A stretch of 43,657 nt of DNA from Candidatus Zixiibacteriota bacterium (GCA_900498245.1 LS998015.1:3088687-3132343); one strand, 5' to 3'; positions 1 to 8,638 are shown, numbered from the stretch's first letter. The notes: generated by a model from the letters alone, not told the origin. A program made the numbers and translations.

Positions 1-815
1 ATTCCCTCTTTCCGGAACAGAAACGCGATATATAGCAGGAGAGCCGGCAGATATACTATACTGATCCAGTGCAGATATACGGCCAGCGCAAACGACAGCA
101 AGGGGACTATTGACCTCTTATCATTCTTCAGCGAGGCCATTCCGGAAAGCATCGCCAGATAAATGAAAGCCGTGGCCAGTGAATAGTTCTCTACATAACC
201 GTAGAATAAAATTGTCGCCGCGGCCAGTGAATTCAAAGTCAGAAAGACCGCCAGGGAAAACCATCCGGCAAACAGTTTGCGGCCATAGAAGACAAGCGCC
301 GAAGTGTAAATAATACCGGCCAATATGGAAAGATGACGGAAAGTGGCATAGGCATCCAGCTTGGCCCCGGTCCAAATCAAATTATGATAAATTATCTGAA
401 GAGCCCGCTCCCCGTAGGATCGCCCGAACATATTGGGCTGGGACGTCGAAAAGTTGAAAATCAGGGTATAGCCGTCGCCAAGAAAGTGCGCTTTTACAGA
501 AAGAAGATAATAGGCGACTGTCATCAGCGGGATTAGAAGAAAAGGCCAAAATCTGGAAATGATGTTATTTGATCTGCCCGGTGATTTTAGAGCGGCGCCG
601 CCGGTCGGTTTCCTGAAAAACCAATATATTATTATGACCGCCAGAAAGAGAACCGGGAAAAGATATTTAAGACCCGGTACAAAGGCGGCATGATTGATTC
701 CCCACAACCTTGCCTCAGGAAAAAAGGAACCGATAAACTGCAGAACAATGGCCCCGAGAGTCAGGACAAAAAGGGTCTCGAAAATACCGCGTGTCGGCTT
801 ATCCTTTGCCGCCAT
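1..815 (-). CDS. Polytopic membrane protein, GT-C glycosyltransferase-like (3' end cut by window edge)
   Basis: The frame is open from an ATG at 815 to the edge of the window, so about 271 N-terminal residues are visible and the C-terminus is missing. An in-frame TGA lies eight bases upstream of the ATG, which supports this start. The product is very hydrophobic: I see about seven likely membrane segments, starting near residues 15-32 and 50-67. A loop holding FLGDGY (residues 111-116) follows the third segment, and GYVENYS sits near residues 206-212. An acidic residue in the first large outer loop and an ENY-type segment resemble GT-C lipid-linked sugar transferases and related unnamed families. 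Specific activity cannot be assigned. It is the last visible gene of the operon that begins with the peptidase at 2832, 31 bases after its neighbour. Confidence 0.7.
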   Translation of the reverse strand, partial: MAAKDKPTRGIFETLFVLTLGAIVLQFIGSFFPEARLWGINHAAFVPGLKYLFPVLFLAVIIIYWFFRKPTGGAALKSPGRSNNIISRFWPFLLIPLMTVAYYLLSVKAHFLGDGYTLIFNFSTSQPNMFGRSYGERALQIIYHNLIWTGAKLDAYATFRHLSILAGIIYTSALVFYGRKLFAGWFSLAVFLTLNSLAAATILFYGYVENYSLATAFIYLAMLSGMASLKNDKRSIVPLLSFALAVYLHWISIVYLPALLLYIAFLFRKEG

Positions 816-846
816 AAAATCTCATCCCCATAACAGTCGCCCGGAC

Positions 847-1095
847 TCACACCAGGGCCGAATAATATACTATTTCAAGAATCAGCCCGATTGCAAATAA
901 TATCATTCCCCAATTATATAATTTGTATCCTTTCGGCTCCCAGAAATTTTTGTACCGCCAGAACAGGGCATGTTTGACGGTTCCCCCGCCAGTGATAGAC
1001 GGATGATCGGGCTTTCGGTACCATAATGACGCCAAAATCAGAATGATCCCGGCCACGAGGGCAATGCCTCCGACAAAAATAATTATTGTCGCCAT
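847..1095 (-). CDS. Small membrane protein with two transmembrane segments
   Basis: This 82-residue protein has an N-terminal hydrophobic segment (about residues 3-25), a central polar stretch rich in aromatic and basic residues (about 26-60), and a second hydrophobic segment (about 61-80). A strong ribosome site, GAGGAGG, lies just upstream of the ATG at 1095. A longer reading of the same frame from 1356 runs antisense-like through the Nudix gene and lacks such a site, so the short form is chosen. It lies 10 bases after the Nudix gene and 31 bases before the membrane protein at 815. I do not recognise the family. It may be a helper of the polytopic membrane protein, but that is only a guess from position. 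Confidence 0.7.
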   Translation of the reverse strand: MATIIIFVGGIALVAGIILILASLWYRKPDHPSITGGGTVKHALFWRYKNFWEPKGYKLYNWGMILFAIGLILEIVYYSALV

Positions 1096-1105
1096 AGTCG
1101 CCTCC

Positions 1106-1657
1106 TCATAAATGTTTGATGACTTCGTCGTGGAGCCGGGCGCGATAGTGCAGACCGCCCGATTCCAAACCGTCGATAATCTTCTTATAATTATCGAATT
1201 CCGATAACCCGGCCAGTTTCGCCTCCCGAATCTCGTGGATATCAACCGGATGAATCTTTCCGGAAACGTATTTCGCCGTAAAGACATGGGTCCGCCACGG
1301 GATAAACCGCCGCCCGCAGGTGAAATCGACATGCACCTGCAGAATATATTTGACAATTTCTATTTTGGCGCCGGTCTCTTCATACGCTTCCCGGTTCACC
1401 CCGTCCAGAAAATCCTCGCCCGGCTTAAGTCCCCCTGACGGCGCCCGGTACAGCCCCGGAGGATAATGATGCTTGGCGTTGACTATGACCTGGTTCCCTT
1501 TGAAAATATAGAGTGTGACATCGTGGCACCGCCGAAACGATTGGGTGGAGCGGATAAAATCGTACTCTTCCTCGTTGACCGGGGCCGCCATATGAATTAT
1601 CGGGGGGCGCCCGTAGCGATCGGCTACATCCTGTATCATCCGCAGGTTAAAATACAT
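1106..1657 (-). CDS. Nudix hydrolase
   Basis: The 183-residue product carries a complete Nudix box: G-x5-E-x7-R-E-A-Y-E-E-T-G-A, beginning at the second of the glycines after APS (around residue 75). The REAYEE glutamates are the Mg2+-binding catalytic residues. Such enzymes hydrolyse nucleoside diphosphates linked to another moiety; the substrate cannot be read from the box. The N-terminal 45 residues precede the fold and hold no motif I recognise. The ATG at 1657 is only two bases after the peptidase stop and has no clear ribosome site, so translational coupling is likely. A second ATG at codon 7 is possible. Confidence 0.9.
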   Translation of the reverse strand: MYFNLRMIQDVADRYGRPPIIHMAAPVNEEEYDFIRSTQSFRRCHDVTLYIFKGNQVIVNAKHHYPPGLYRAPSGGLKPGEDFLDGVNREAYEETGAKIEIVKYILQVHVDFTCGRRFIPWRTHVFTAKYVSGKIHPVDIHEIREAKLAGLSEFDNYKKIIDGLESGGLHYRARLHDEVIKHL

Positions 1658-1659
1658 GA

Positions 1660-2832
1660 TCAGGCCAGAATCGGGATAATCTCCTGTTGCATCGGAAGGG
1701 TGGTCACTTCGGGGCCGTTCTCAGTCAGCATGCAGTCGATTTCGGAACGGAAACCGTACTCCGGAAGATAAATCCCCGGCTCGATCGAGAACAGGTGTCC
1801 CGGCATCAGTTTTCTTCGATCCTCGGTTTCGAGGTTATCGATATTCGGGCCCGGGCCATGCACCGATTCCAGAATCGAGTGACCGGTGCGATGGAAAAAA
1901 TATTCGCCATAGCCGGCATCGGCGATAACTTTCCGGCAAGCGTCGTCGACATCGTAGCCGTAAAGGGTCGTCTTCCCGTAATTTTCCCGGATAAAACTTA
2001 TCGCCCGGTCGCGGGCCGAGGTCACAATCGAAAAGACAGAGCGGTATTTCTCCGGAATCTCTTTGCCGACATACCCCATCCAGGTGATATCGGCGAAGAC
2101 GGCGTGGGGCCGGTTGAGTTTGGCCCACATATCGAGAAGCACCAGTTTCCCCTTGGCAATTTCCGCGGACCCCTCCTCCGGCGGCTCGTAGTGGGGATTG
2201 CTGATATTGGCATCGACCGCGCATATTGGCCCGAAATCGATCATCAGTTCCTCCTCGCTGAACCGCATCATGATAAAATTCATCACCATCCGTTCATCGA
2301 GTTCGTCGCCGTTGCCGAGATTTTCTTTGATATAAGCAAACGCTTCATCCTTGATCTGATTGACCAAGAGTGCGGCCCGTTTGTGTGACTGCACCTGCTC
2401 CGGGGTCATCCGGGCCTGGAAATAGGCGACCAGATCGGCCGAGGAGACAATTTCGACCCCGAAAGAGCGGACCAGTTCGACCGTGCCGGCGCTGACCAGC
2501 CCGATATACGGCAGCCGCCCGTTAGGGGAATATTCCATCGCGATTCTATTCTTCCCTTTCAAGATATTCTGCAAGGACGATTCGAGCAGTTTGTACGAGG
2601 AAAAATAGATATGGCGCCCGGGAATGGAGGCGAATTTGTTTTTTTCGATATTGTGGATAATTGCGACCGGTTCCCCCTCGGCCGGGATAAAATAGCAGAA
2701 TCGCCGGGTGACATTATCGGGGAAATTCAGGAAGGAGACGGCGATAGTGTTGCGGGCATGGAAATCGGCCATCAGCCAGCCGTCGAGTTGTTCTTTCTTG
2801 AGGTAATTTTGAATCGCTTTGAGATCGAGCAT
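1660..2832 (-). CDS. M24-family metallopeptidase (Xaa-Pro aminopeptidase-like)
   Basis: The 390 residues match the creatinase/aminopeptidase P layout: an N-terminal domain (about 1-140) and a pita-bread M24 domain (about 145-385). All five metal ligands are in place: Asp234 (LLDMW), Asp248 (FADITW), His318 (HRTGHS), Glu351 (SIEPG) and Glu364 (RSEID). The usual PG-x-Y context follows Glu351. The family removes N-terminal residues before proline, or cleaves related dipeptides, in the cytosol; there is no signal peptide. It is the first gene of the operon with the Nudix hydrolase. Exact specificity is not readable from the sequence. Confidence 0.93.
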   Translation of the reverse strand: MLDLKAIQNYLKKEQLDGWLMADFHARNTIAVSFLNFPDNVTRRFCYFIPAEGEPVAIIHNIEKNKFASIPGRHIYFSSYKLLESSLQNILKGKNRIAMEYSPNGRLPYIGLVSAGTVELVRSFGVEIVSSADLVAYFQARMTPEQVQSHKRAALLVNQIKDEAFAYIKENLGNGDELDERMVMNFIMMRFSEEELMIDFGPICAVDANISNPHYEPPEEGSAEIAKGKLVLLDMWAKLNRPHAVFADITWMGYVGKEIPEKYRSVFSIVTSARDRAISFIRENYGKTTLYGYDVDDACRKVIADAGYGEYFFHRTGHSILESVHGPGPNIDNLETEDRRKLMPGHLFSIEPGIYLPEYGFRSEIDCMLTENGPEVTTLPMQQEIIPILA

Positions 2833-2962
2833 TACGATATTCTTTCGTTGAACGTGACAATCTTTGCCCCAATTACGGAAAGATTGACGGTAATTTCAAG
2901 GAGAAAATAAAGAGGCGGAATCCGGCTTGAGGAAAATCACGAACTGCCAGTCCGGGACTCCG

Positions 2963-3105
2963 GTAGGACAAGCATTCCTGCTTGTCCCGCTGCCCCGAAA
3001 CGTCGGTAGGACAAGCATTCTTGCTTGCCCAATTATCCCGAGGCATCAGTAGGACAAGCATTCTTGCTTGTCCCGTTAAAGGGTCAAACAGGAATGTTTG
3101 ACCTA
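2963..3105. repeat. Cluster of four REP-like hairpins, GTAG-tagged
   Basis: Three near-identical hairpins have arms GGACAAGCA/TGCTTGTCC around a four-base loop (2966-2987, 3009-3030 with one mismatch, 3052-3073), each preceded by GTAG or AGTAG. A fourth hairpin in the opposite orientation has arms GGTCAAACA/TGTTTGACC (3082-3103), followed by CTAC. The tetranucleotide GTAG at the hairpin foot is what the E. coli REP transposase recognises (established), so these look like REP elements. The fourth element overlaps the end of the symporter gene and its GTAG contains that gene's TAG stop codon. Confidence 0.85.
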
Positions 3106-4509
3106 CTTTCGCGGAGGTGCTGTGCCCGGGTCCCCAATATTCCGGCTTATATTGCCAAAGAGATAAATAACAATAGACAAAACCAACCCCGGGAAAATCG
3201 GCTCGAGGCCGAGCCAGTAAGTGCCCGTTCCCGTCCAATAGCGCGAGAGAAGCCAGATAAGAGAAATACCGCCGGAGGCAATCACGGTCATAAACGCACC
3301 CGAAGGGGATAATTTCCTCTTGCCGTACAAGGCCGCAAATAACGGCAACAATAAGGCCGGTGTCCCGACCGAGCCGAAATCGTGCCAGATATCGACAATC
3401 GATTTGAAATAAAGGGCCGCCACGACCGCGATGACCGCCGATACGATCAACCCCACCCGAGCGTAGTAGGTGATTTTATCTTCGGGAACCTTGAAAATCC
3501 GCCAGACAATGTCGCGCGAGAAGGTAGTCGCGGCCATGAAGAAATAAGCGTCGAGCGTGGAGTGGGTGGTCGCCAGAAGCGCCACGGCAAAGAGCCCCAG
3601 AAATCCGGCCGGAAGAATTTTGCCCGCCAGAGCGGTGTATGATTCCGCCGGATTGGCCAGGTTGGGAACAATGGCGCGGGCGTACATCCCGCAGGAGGTG
3701 GTCAAAAAGTCAAAAACCGCCCAGCAGAGAATGGCGATCAGGATGCCGTTTCGGGCCACTTTTTCGTTTTTCGCCGAATGACAGTGCTGGAAAAAGAGCG
3801 GCTCGACCAATGTCTCCAAGGCGATAAAATACCAGACCGCGATATACCACGCCGTGTTGCCGCCGTGCCAGGTCAAATTTGACGGCGGCACCGAGGCCTT
3901 GATAAACCCCAACCCGCCGAATTTGGAAACCAGTAGCACCAGCATCAGGGCAAAACCGATGTACATAATGGCGAATTGAAGATTATCGGTGCGCACGAGG
4001 GATTTGAATCCGCCCAGGAGAATCAGGCCGATGGAAAATATGGCTCCGACTATCGCCCCCAGCCAGAACGGCCAGCCGAAAATAAAATTGAATAGAATAG
4101 CGATCATCAAAATATAGGCGGCCGGAAGGGTCATAAAATAAAGAAGTACCGACCCGGCCACTGCTGTCTTGTGACCATAGGCCCGGTCGAGATTGTCCGG
4201 GATAGTGAATACTTCCGCCTTCCGCGCCTTTTTGGCATAAAACATGGCAAAGAGGAACGCCCCGATATAATACGGCACCCCGAATACCAGCCAATTGGAA
4301 ATGCCGAAACGGTAACTGAATTCCCCCACGCCCAGGACGCCCCCGTACCAGGTGGAGACAATCGAAGCCACGAAGGCCGGAAGGGTCAGGGTTCTGCCCG
4401 CCAGAAGATAATTCCCGGCCGAGGCTTTCCGTCCGAAATGATGGGTAAAGCCGAGATAGATGAGCCATCCCAGGTACGCCAGAATTATGACATAATCGAT
4501 CAGGTGCAA
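3103..4509 (-). CDS. Sodium:solute symporter (SSS family), candidate thiamin or thiamin-precursor transporter
   Basis: The 468-residue protein has about 12-13 hydrophobic segments. Family landmarks are the GRTLTLPAF segment after the first helix (about 38-46), GGFKSLVRTDNLQ (about 166-178) and THSTLDAYF (315-323), the last matching the SSS signature near the sodium site. The start appears to be TTG at 4509, six bases after the receptor stop; no ATG fits. It is co-transcribed with a TonB-dependent receptor behind a TPP riboswitch, so the likely substrate is thiamin or a pyrimidine/thiazole precursor. SSS members under THI-element control (called ThiV) have been proposed as thiamin-precursor transporters; equivalence here is inference. 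The stop codon lies inside a REP hairpin. Confidence 0.88.
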   Translation of the reverse strand: MHLIDYVIILAYLGWLIYLGFTHHFGRKASAGNYLLAGRTLTLPAFVASIVSTWYGGVLGVGEFSYRFGISNWLVFGVPYYIGAFLFAMFYAKKARKAEVFTIPDNLDRAYGHKTAVAGSVLLYFMTLPAAYILMIAILFNFIFGWPFWLGAIVGAIFSIGLILLGGFKSLVRTDNLQFAIMYIGFALMLVLLVSKFGGLGFIKASVPPSNLTWHGGNTAWYIAVWYFIALETLVEPLFFQHCHSAKNEKVARNGILIAILCWAVFDFLTTSCGMYARAIVPNLANPAESYTALAGKILPAGFLGLFAVALLATTHSTLDAYFFMAATTFSRDIVWRIFKVPEDKITYYARVGLIVSAVIAVVAALYFKSIVDIWHDFGSVGTPALLLPLFAALYGKRKLSPSGAFMTVIASGGISLIWLLSRYWTGTGTYWLGLEPIFPGLVLSIVIYLFGNISRNIGDPGTAPPRK

Positions 4510-4515
4510 ATTATT

Positions 4516-6972
4516 TTAATCCAGTTCCCATTTGAGTTGCAGGAAGAAATTCCGCTCCGCGGCCGGGAAGTACTCGGCGTACCATTCTCCGTCATACAGA
4601 TACGAATACCCGCTCAACTCGTATTTTTTGTTGAAGATATTGTTTAAATCGGCGCTCAGGGTGAGTCGCCCCATACCGGCGACATTTCCCAGCATGGCCG
4701 ACGCCGTCAATGACGAGACGACATACGGATCGATCGAGAGGTCTTTCATCTTCCCGTTATCGACATACTGCCGTCCGATCCCCCGCCAGCGCCAGGTCAG
4801 GCGCACCGGTTTATAGTCATAATCAAAAATCAGATTGCCAATGACATCGGGAAAACCGGCGACCGGATTGCCGGAATAATTCAACGAATCGATTCCCCCC
4901 TGCCCGTTGTCGGCGTAGACAAAATACTTCTTCAGAATATTATGATTGTACGAGGCGTTGGCGCTGATATTAAATCCCCGCGCGGCCAGATAACTGCCGT
5001 TGAGTTCGATCCCGGAATGAACGGAGCGGTCGGCGTTGCCGACCCGGGGACGGCCGTTTTCATCGAGACCCCCTTCGGGAACAATCTCGTGACGAAATTC
5101 CATCCAGAAGAGATTGGCGCCGAAATTAAATTTTTCGCCCCGGAGATGTCCCCCCAGTTCGAAATCATAAACCCGTTCCGGCTTTATGAAGGGATCGCCG
5201 AAAACGAAACTGGTGTCGCCGGGAGAAATGACCCGGATAGATTTTATCTGAAGCGCCGGCCGGGTGCCGACTTCTTCGGCATCATAGATGGTGACATCCT
5301 CCGGTTCCCGCGACGAAACCGAGGTACTGAAGTACATATCGGCGTTATCATGGAATCGATATGTTATTCCGCCTCGCGGCGAGAGGAACAGCCAGTGCAG
5401 TTTGTATTTGTATCCCGGCAGAAGACCGATCGGGGTTCCGTCGAAATTATAAGTCAAATATTTCAACTGCAGGTTTCCCATCAGACGAATATGATCGGAA
5501 AGGGTGTAATACTCGTTAATATATGACGATGACCAGTACTTCTTCCCGAAATATTCATAATAGCGGTGTTCCGGGCCCACCGTGGGTGTCAACCCCTGCG
5601 CCCATATGACATCGCCCCAGTGATCGGAATGAAAATAATAGAAGGACCCGCCGACGGATAGATTGCCCCGGCCGTGATCCCAGTCAAGGCGGGGGCTCCA
5701 GCCGAATTGGCTCTTGGTCACCCATTTTTGCACGTCGATATTTCCCTGCGTGGTCGAATCGACTGTAGCCTCGGGAAAAATATTATATTCATTATATGAT
5801 TGATCAGTTTTGTACTGCTCATAATATCCCTTGCCGGTGATATAAAAGAGGGTGTTGTGCAGAATCAGTTTGTCATTGACCCGGTAGGTGTTGTGCAGTT
5901 CGAAATGGGGCTGGTTGAAATTGTCGGTCTCATCGGGATAGGTCAGGTAGTTGGTTCGCCGGTCGATTTTTTCCGTGACCCGGCCGATTCCGTAGTACGC
6001 CAGGTGCATCTTCATCGGCCCGCCATAGAGGTTGAGGGTGGTGGTCATTTTGGGATCGAGCCGGGAGAGCGACAGGTAATAGGCCCAGCCATTGTACCAG
6101 GAATTGAGGCGGTAGCCGCCCGAGTACTGATTGGAATATCGTCCCGAAAGCGACCAGCGTCCGTCCAAAAGGCCCGAGGTGTACTCGACCGAATTTTTCC
6201 GCATCTGCGAAACGAAATCGCTTCCGGCGTAAAACCCGCCCCAACCGGTGGTCAGGGTCACTTTACGGGGCCGTTCCAGTCCGTTCGAGGCGATATTGAC
6301 CAGCCCGCCGAAGGAGGCTTCGCCATAGAGCGAATTTCCTACCCCGCGCTGGACCTGAATATCGGTCACATCGGCGGCGAAATCGGGAATATCGACAAAA
6401 TAAGTGGCCTGATCCTCGGGGTCGTTGAGCGGCACGCCGTTAATATAAACCGAAATCCTTTTGTCATCGAATCCGCGGATTTTCATATAACTGTACCCCA
6501 GCCCGCCGCCGGCATCGGCATAGGAATACATATTGGGCGTGGTCTCCAGAAGGAGAGGAAATTCCGTGATGGCGTAATCGCGTTTGATGTCATCGTTGCT
6601 GAAGTCGCTATACGTCATCGGGCTCACTCCGGAAACGGCGCGATTGGCGGTGACGACTATTTTCTGCCCGGGCAGGATCGCCGGCTGGAGGGTTATCTCA
6701 AGCGCTGCGACCGTTCCCGGTTTTACCGCAATCATCGCGGGCTGATAACTAATATGGCTGAAAGTAATATGAGTCGGTCCCATTCCCGTATATACAAGAG
6801 CAAAATTACCGGTGCTGTCGGTGACGGAGTTTAACGATGTTTGATCGGTCAGAACATTAACCCCCGGGATCGCCCGACCGTGGTTGTCAACGACCCGCCC
6901 GGTCAATTGCGAAGCGGCGGCTCCGGATATCGCAAACAGCATCAGAATCAATATTGAGGCCGGATATTTCAT
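4516..6972 (-). CDS. TonB-dependent outer-membrane receptor under TPP riboswitch control
   Basis: From the ATG at 6972 the product has 818 residues. A signal peptide (about 1-20, ending near SGAAASQ) is followed by a carboxypeptidase-regulatory-like domain (about 22-100), a KIVVTANR segment resembling a TonB box, a plug domain with the RGFDDKR and VEVQRG-like (VQRGVGNSLYG) motifs, and a long C-terminal beta barrel. The frame is open upstream to 7062, but that extension would be translated from the riboswitch terminator. A good ribosome site, AAGGAG, fits the 6972 start. Such receptors import scarce nutrients with TonB energy. TPP control points to thiamin. The symporter six bases downstream would carry the substrate across the inner membrane. 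Confidence 0.93.
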   Translation of the reverse strand: MKYPASILILMLFAISGAAASQLTGRVVDNHGRAIPGVNVLTDQTSLNSVTDSTGNFALVYTGMGPTHITFSHISYQPAMIAVKPGTVAALEITLQPAILPGQKIVVTANRAVSGVSPMTYSDFSNDDIKRDYAITEFPLLLETTPNMYSYADAGGGLGYSYMKIRGFDDKRISVYINGVPLNDPEDQATYFVDIPDFAADVTDIQVQRGVGNSLYGEASFGGLVNIASNGLERPRKVTLTTGWGGFYAGSDFVSQMRKNSVEYTSGLLDGRWSLSGRYSNQYSGGYRLNSWYNGWAYYLSLSRLDPKMTTTLNLYGGPMKMHLAYYGIGRVTEKIDRRTNYLTYPDETDNFNQPHFELHNTYRVNDKLILHNTLFYITGKGYYEQYKTDQSYNEYNIFPEATVDSTTQGNIDVQKWVTKSQFGWSPRLDWDHGRGNLSVGGSFYYFHSDHWGDVIWAQGLTPTVGPEHRYYEYFGKKYWSSSYINEYYTLSDHIRLMGNLQLKYLTYNFDGTPIGLLPGYKYKLHWLFLSPRGGITYRFHDNADMYFSTSVSSREPEDVTIYDAEEVGTRPALQIKSIRVISPGDTSFVFGDPFIKPERVYDFELGGHLRGEKFNFGANLFWMEFRHEIVPEGGLDENGRPRVGNADRSVHSGIELNGSYLAARGFNISANASYNHNILKKYFVYADNGQGGIDSLNYSGNPVAGFPDVIGNLIFDYDYKPVRLTWRWRGIGRQYVDNGKMKDLSIDPYVVSSLTASAMLGNVAGMGRLTLSADLNNIFNKKYELSGYSYLYDGEWYAEYFPAAERNFFLQLKWELD

Positions 6973-6996
6973 AACAGACTCCTTGTGACAATATCC

Positions 6997-7038
6997 AAAA
7001 AAATTCCGCTTGTCCGGAAATGCCGGACGAAGCGGAAT
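6997..7038 (-). terminator. Intrinsic terminator of the TPP riboswitch
   Basis: Read on the minus strand, ATTCCGCTT (7038-7030) pairs with AAGCGGAAT (7011-7003). An inner GTCCGG/CCGGAC stem closes a five-base loop, and seven U residues follow (7003-6997). It lies between the riboswitch and the receptor start, so excess TPP would stop transcription before the coding region. Confidence 0.88.
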
Positions 7039-7065
7039 GGCTTGGTTGAGTCTGTCGCTCAATCC

Positions 7066-7139
7066 CGTTTCCCTACGCCGGTATTATCCGGATCAGGTCG
7101 AGGGGGTATAATCTCAGGCGATCAGGTGCGCCACCCCCA
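7066..7139 (-). promoter_or_regulatory. TPP riboswitch (THI element)
   Basis: The minus strand carries the hallmark pieces of the thiamin pyrophosphate aptamer in order: GGGGTGG (7137-7131), CTGAGA (7117-7112), ACCCCCTCGACCTGATC (about 7106-7091), GGATAATACC (7089-7080) and GGCGTAGGGAA (7079-7069). It sits 94 bases upstream of the receptor start and directly upstream of an intrinsic terminator. This indicates transcriptional repression by TPP of the receptor and symporter genes. Confidence 0.95.
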
Positions 7140-7163
7140 ACGGAAATATTTTTTTCTACAATC

Positions 7164-7193
7164 AATTTACGATACTTCGATCATAAAAATCAA
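7164..7193 (-). promoter_or_regulatory. Possible promoter of the thiamin-uptake operon
   Basis: On the minus strand, TTGATT (7193-7188) and TAAATT (7169-7164) are 18 bases apart and would start transcription about 17-20 bases before the riboswitch. This is a consensus match only. Confidence 0.4.
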
Positions 7194-7266
7194 GAGGTTT
7201 TCGCAGAATAATTCTCGGGCCGTCATTTTGGCGGCAAAACTTCAATAGAAAAAACGGCCATTATAT

Positions 7267-7274
7267 TGTATAAT
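7267..7274 (+). promoter_or_regulatory. Possible promoter -10 region immediately before the metallophosphoesterase gene
   Basis: TATAAT at 7269-7274 lies nine bases before the ATG at 7283, and no ribosome site is visible. A start of transcription at about the ATG would give a leaderless mRNA. No convincing -35 element is seen. Confidence 0.4.
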
Positions 7275-7282
7275 ATCGAAGT

Positions 7283-8482
7283 ATGGTTGGCATTTATCCC
7301 CTTATTTTCAGTCTGGTTGTCCTCACTGTTTTTTCACTTCTTGAGATATTTTTAATTCGGGTTTTAAACCGGGTCTGGTGGAAACATCGTCTGGTGCGCT
7401 GGGGGGCCTATTTTTTGCCATTACTGGGAATCATCTCCATTACTATCTGGTTTTCCGCCATGTATCTCAATCACCGGCTTTTGGGCCGGATTTCCTCGGT
7501 GGTCGTCTCGGCCAGTCTTATATTATTGGTCGGGCTGACTTTGTCTCTTCCAATTTCCGGCATTTTGAATTTAATACATTCCCTTCTCGAAAAGAGAAAG
7601 GCGCGGAAAAAAGCGATTCGGCCAGGAACCGTTGATCCCAACCGGCGCCTGTTCTTGAAGGGTACCGCGGCGGCTCTACCGCTATTTACTATCGCCACCG
7701 GCACGACCGGTGTGGCCAGGGCCTTTCAGGAAACGCGGGTGTTTCTGTTGCCGATGACTTTTGACAATCTCCCCCCGCAACTCCACGGTTTCAGAATACT
7801 TCATATGACCGATTCGCATCTCGGTATCTACAAATTCCTCGATGATATCGAAAATATCCTGGTCCGAGCCGACACGTACAAGCCGGATTTGATTCTATAT
7901 ACCGGAGATATCGCCGACCGTCTCTCTCTTCTTCCGGAGACTCTCGATATGGTGGTCACCCTGAAAACCAGGCACGGCATTTTTGCGTCGCTCGGGAATC
8001 ACGAATATTATCGCGGCATTACCAATGTCCTGCGGGCGTTCGACGCCGGCCGGGTTCCTCTCCTGCGAAGCAGTGGAATTTTATTGGATATAAATGGCGC
8101 CAAATTGTATATCGGCGGAGCCGATGACCCCCGCGTCCTGCGGAAAGACAACCGCCAATTCCTTAAGACCACCGTGTCACTGGCCCTGGAGGGCGCGCCG
8201 GATGATGCCTTTAAAATTGTCATGACTCATCGCCCGGAAGGTTTTGACCCGGCCGCGGAAAATAATGTCAATCTGGTACTGGCCGGTCATACGCACGGCA
8301 GTCAGGTCGGTTTAGCGGGGCACAGCGTCTTCACCCCGCTCCTGCCGGGGCGGTATCTCTGGGGACATTATGCCAAAGGAAATTCCCAGATGTATCTTTC
8401 TTCGGGCATCGGCCATTGGTTCCCGTTCCGCCTGGGGTGCCCGCCAGAGGCCCCCGTGATCGAATTGCGCTCCCGGAATTGA
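7283..8482 (+). CDS. Membrane-anchored calcineurin-like metallophosphoesterase (YkuE-like)
   Basis: The 399-residue protein begins with about three hydrophobic segments (roughly 5-27, 37-58, 69-95). A basic stretch follows, then a twin-arginine-like motif NRRLFLKG with a second hydrophobic run (about 119-150). The catalytic domain follows, with all phosphoesterase motifs: DSH (metal ligands), GDIAD, GNHE, THRP and GHTHG. Such enzymes hydrolyse phosphomonoesters or diesters; membrane relatives act on lipid or cell-envelope substrates, so an outward-facing catalytic domain is likely. The internal Tat-like motif after membrane helices is unusual and may drive translocation of the folded domain. 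The gene is divergent from the thiamin operon. Confidence 0.9.
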   Translation: MVGIYPLIFSLVVLTVFSLLEIFLIRVLNRVWWKHRLVRWGAYFLPLLGIISITIWFSAMYLNHRLLGRISSVVVSASLILLVGLTLSLPISGILNLIHSLLEKRKARKKAIRPGTVDPNRRLFLKGTAAALPLFTIATGTTGVARAFQETRVFLLPMTFDNLPPQLHGFRILHMTDSHLGIYKFLDDIENILVRADTYKPDLILYTGDIADRLSLLPETLDMVVTLKTRHGIFASLGNHEYYRGITNVLRAFDAGRVPLLRSSGILLDINGAKLYIGGADDPRVLRKDNRQFLKTTVSLALEGAPDDAFKIVMTHRPEGFDPAAENNVNLVLAGHTHGSQVGLAGHSVFTPLLPGRYLWGHYAKGNSQMYLSSGIGHWFPFRLGCPPEAPVIELRSRN

Positions 8483-8610
8483 CCGCATAATCAGACAATT
8501 TTATCCATTATTACTGTTATAAATCCGCCATAACGGCCGATTTGTTAAATATTGGTTAACGGCGCGGGTAATATCGATGCAACTTCCGGCCACACAAGAC
8601 GATAGCGTAA

Positions 8611-8638
8611 TTGACAAAATTTGCCCATTTTTTATATT
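8611..8638 (+). promoter_or_regulatory. Promoter of the DUF5335/DUF2934 gene
   Basis: A perfect -35 TTGACA (8611-8616) and a TATATT -10 (8633-8638) are 16 bases apart. The implied leader is about 110 bases. The remainder of the 8483-8754 gap shows no gene or clear structure. Confidence 0.6.

Noticed and set aside
2963-3105. CRISPR array
   Set aside because: The repeats are short palindromes with irregular spacing, mixed orientation and families shared with isolated sites elsewhere; no cas genes are present.
6973-7062. N-terminal extension of the TonB receptor frame
   Set aside because: It would be encoded by the riboswitch terminator; the start at 6972 has AAGGAG and gives a normal signal peptide.
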